Of a stretch of DNA of 64,000 nucleotides, positions 62,073 to 64,000 are shown in pieces. Below the pieces are notes generated by a model. The model was given only the letters and a program-made list of their open reading frames with translations, did no database searches and was not told the DNA's origin. Position numbers and translations under genes: made by a program. Numbering within the stretch: the stretch's first letter is position 1; each line of letters starts with the position of its first letter. Source of the stretch: Symsagittifera roscoffensis (Eukaryota; Xenacoelomorpha; Acoela; Convolutidae); the NCBI RefSeq assembly GCF_963678635.1, contig NC_087063.1, positions 74,791,617 to 74,855,616 of the forward strand. Direction: 5' to 3'.

Positions 62073-64000
62073 ATGAGCCAAACACACACTCCAAGTGAAG
62101 ATAGTCCAGACGATGACGATATCTACCCCTTCTTAGTAGATGCACCCGATAATAGAGGACAGCATGATCTTTGTAAGAACTTTCTCCTAAATTTGTTTGA
62201 ACCCGGAATTAGCCCATGTAAAACAGAGTTCCCAGATGTAAAAATAAAAAGACAGATTATTGATCACTATCTGAAAGATATATGTAACTTAACACAACAA
62301 TACGGAATCTACACCATAGAATTCAGCTCACCAAACCCGAAGAACCGCAAATATGTAATTCAAACAGACGATCTTGATTTAGAATTTTCAAAAGTATTCT
62401 CAGAATATATAAAAAGCATACAATATCATAACTCACAAAGAGCAAACTCCATATTTACTAATGAAGTTTTTGCAATAATATATAGTTATATTTCAATATT
62501 AGAAAACGAAAACCCAATCCCGCATATCTCACCGAATGAGACATCCAAACATATAAAGGTACGACATGAAATCACACTATTTTCAACTTTTCTACATATA
62601 ATTAAAGAAAATTTCACTAAAGATGATGTTTCACAACATACAAAACATGACTTACAAAAAATTTTGGCATGGTTTATAATAGATTATTTCACACATAATA
62701 TAGATTTAATTTCACAAGCAAGAAAAAATTTTAGACCCCAAAATTCAAACGATGATACCGCCATCACAGAACAATCAGACTACGTTTGGGACCCCGAATG
62801 GTGTCATTATGCATTCATAAATATCCCACAATCAATCTCAAGTCAGGCAATAAGTACAATATCTTATGTAAGAGATTATGTAAGGGTAATACCATTATCC
62901 ATTGATGCAACACCATTAAACTACAATACATTTTTACCCGATACGCGAAATAACAGTTTAAATTCGACCGTCATACACAATGAAAACCTTAATGGAACTA
63001 GGAACCTCACTCAACAAGATATTCAAACACCATCACACTTCATAAATGAAGAAATTGTCCAAACAACAACTACACAACAAAGTATTTCACCAATACGTCC
63101 AAATTTAACAACACCAAGAAATACAAATACTTCACTAGCACAAGTAACCTTACAGTCAACCGTTAAACCTTCGGTTGCTCCAAAATATTCACAAATGGAT
63201 TATCAAACATATAGACCCATGACAACACCGTCAAAAACACGCAGAACGTTCACAAGAAACACTTTTGCGGAACACAATTATAATTACGCACATTCATCAA
63301 AAACAAACTATCCCCCACGAAAAAATCATAATAATCAGATAAGATCTCGATATTGGGATAACAACCAATTCAGTAAATTTTCAACCTAATTCACATCCTC
63401 CACAGGATCGTAGTGAAAATTACCCATTCTTTCAACAGAATAAAAATAAAAAGCAAGCATCTCATCAAACGGATTATTTATCCTCTGATGATGATTATTT
63501 ACAACCAGATATATTTGCACCATACACTCAAGAATATCGTGGACAAGGAGTGCAGAAACCGTATACATATCATAGAATTTTTTCTTCAACCCAACAGATA
63601 CACAAAATCAACAACCAATACAAATGCAAAACCCAATTAATACACAATCTTTTCACCCAATTCAGCCACAAAACCCAATGATTACACACTCGTATCAACC
63701 AACACAAATGCAAAATGAAATACCACTTCCATATTGCCTTCAACAACACGAAATAACAAAAAATCAACTTTCAAATTTTTCACAAATGCCAAATGCCGCA
63801 GAATCATTACAAATGACAATGAATCCATACCTTATGGGTGGATCATCAATAACATCAAACAAACCATTAATGGTATTCACAGGAACAGACCCTGAATATT
63901 CTGTAGAAGATTATTTAAATGCAGTAACAGCAAATTTAATTTTAAATATAGGACCTGAACCAATTAATACGCCACTACATCAAAATTGGATACATCGACG
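62073..64000 (+). pseudogene. gag: Element 5 gag-like protein, two compensating frameshifts, 3' end outside window
   Basis: ATG 62073 opens a 438-codon frame (MSQTHTPSEDSPDDDD), hydrophilic and Asn/Thr/Gln-rich in its second half, ending TAA at 63389. Translation then continues sensibly in frame +1 (NSHPPQDRSENYPFFQQ) to a T run at 63578-63583. It then returns to the first frame (FFNPTDTQNQQPIQMQ) to the window end. The last part, FTGTDPEYSVEDYLNAVTAN and onward to QNWIHR, looks like the start of a retrotransposon capsid domain. Two single-base errors would explain the break. Confidence 0.6.

Larger units (their letters stand above)
59907..64000 (+). mobile_element. Element 5: LTR retroelement, 5' part, runs off the window
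   Basis: A probable LTR (to about 60383), a tRNA primer-binding site (60386), a leader of about 1.7 kb and a gag-like coding region to the window end. Pol and the 3' LTR would lie beyond 64000. It differs from elements 1-4 in PBS and in its long leader. The superfamily cannot be fixed without pol; Ty3/gypsy-like is the best guess. Confidence 0.65.

Overview
The window is nuclear DNA of an invertebrate-type animal. It is AT-rich, and its genes are split by long introns with GT-AG borders (one GC-AG). Transposable elements fill most of the non-coding space. The three host genes are all animal calcium or sensory signalling types: a KChIP-like neuronal calcium sensor, a calcyphosine-like EF-hand protein, and the 3' half of a TRPA-type cation channel. 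I cannot fix the phylum from sequence alone.

Layout. 1-4631: AT-rich, no gene, traces of a degraded repeat. 4637-11638: an old, broken Ty3/gypsy-type LTR retrotransposon (element 1, + strand, 5-bp target duplication). 13021-36497: a KChIP-like gene (+) whose introns hold hAT-type MITEs, a 2.1-kb tandem duplication carrying tRNA-derived SINEs, a 1.1-kb foldback element, another palindromic MITE, and a young gypsy element (element 2, 29916-36091) with an open 1,368-codon pol frame. 37256-38560: an intronless calcyphosine-like gene (+) with an unusual long C-terminal extension. 41245-57709: nine exons of a TRPA-like channel (-), from about S3 to the stop codon. Its 10.7-kb intron holds a decayed gypsy relic (element 4, +) with a second gypsy element (element 3, -) inserted into the relic's 3' LTR. 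58045-58783: a TIR element. About 59.9-64.0 kb: the 5' part of another LTR retroelement (LTR, primer-binding site, long leader, gag), cut by the window end.

The gypsy-type elements share one architecture. The LTR runs straight into a primer-binding site beginning TGGCGCAG, and the gag start codon is formed from the last LTR base plus the first two PBS bases. Each copy carries different lesions: FLDN for the RT YxDD box in element 1, broken gag in element 2, and a DSA protease motif, a lost zinc Cys and frameshifts in element 3. No copy looks autonomous as it stands. Host exon phases were checked by hand and agree across all recognised junctions.
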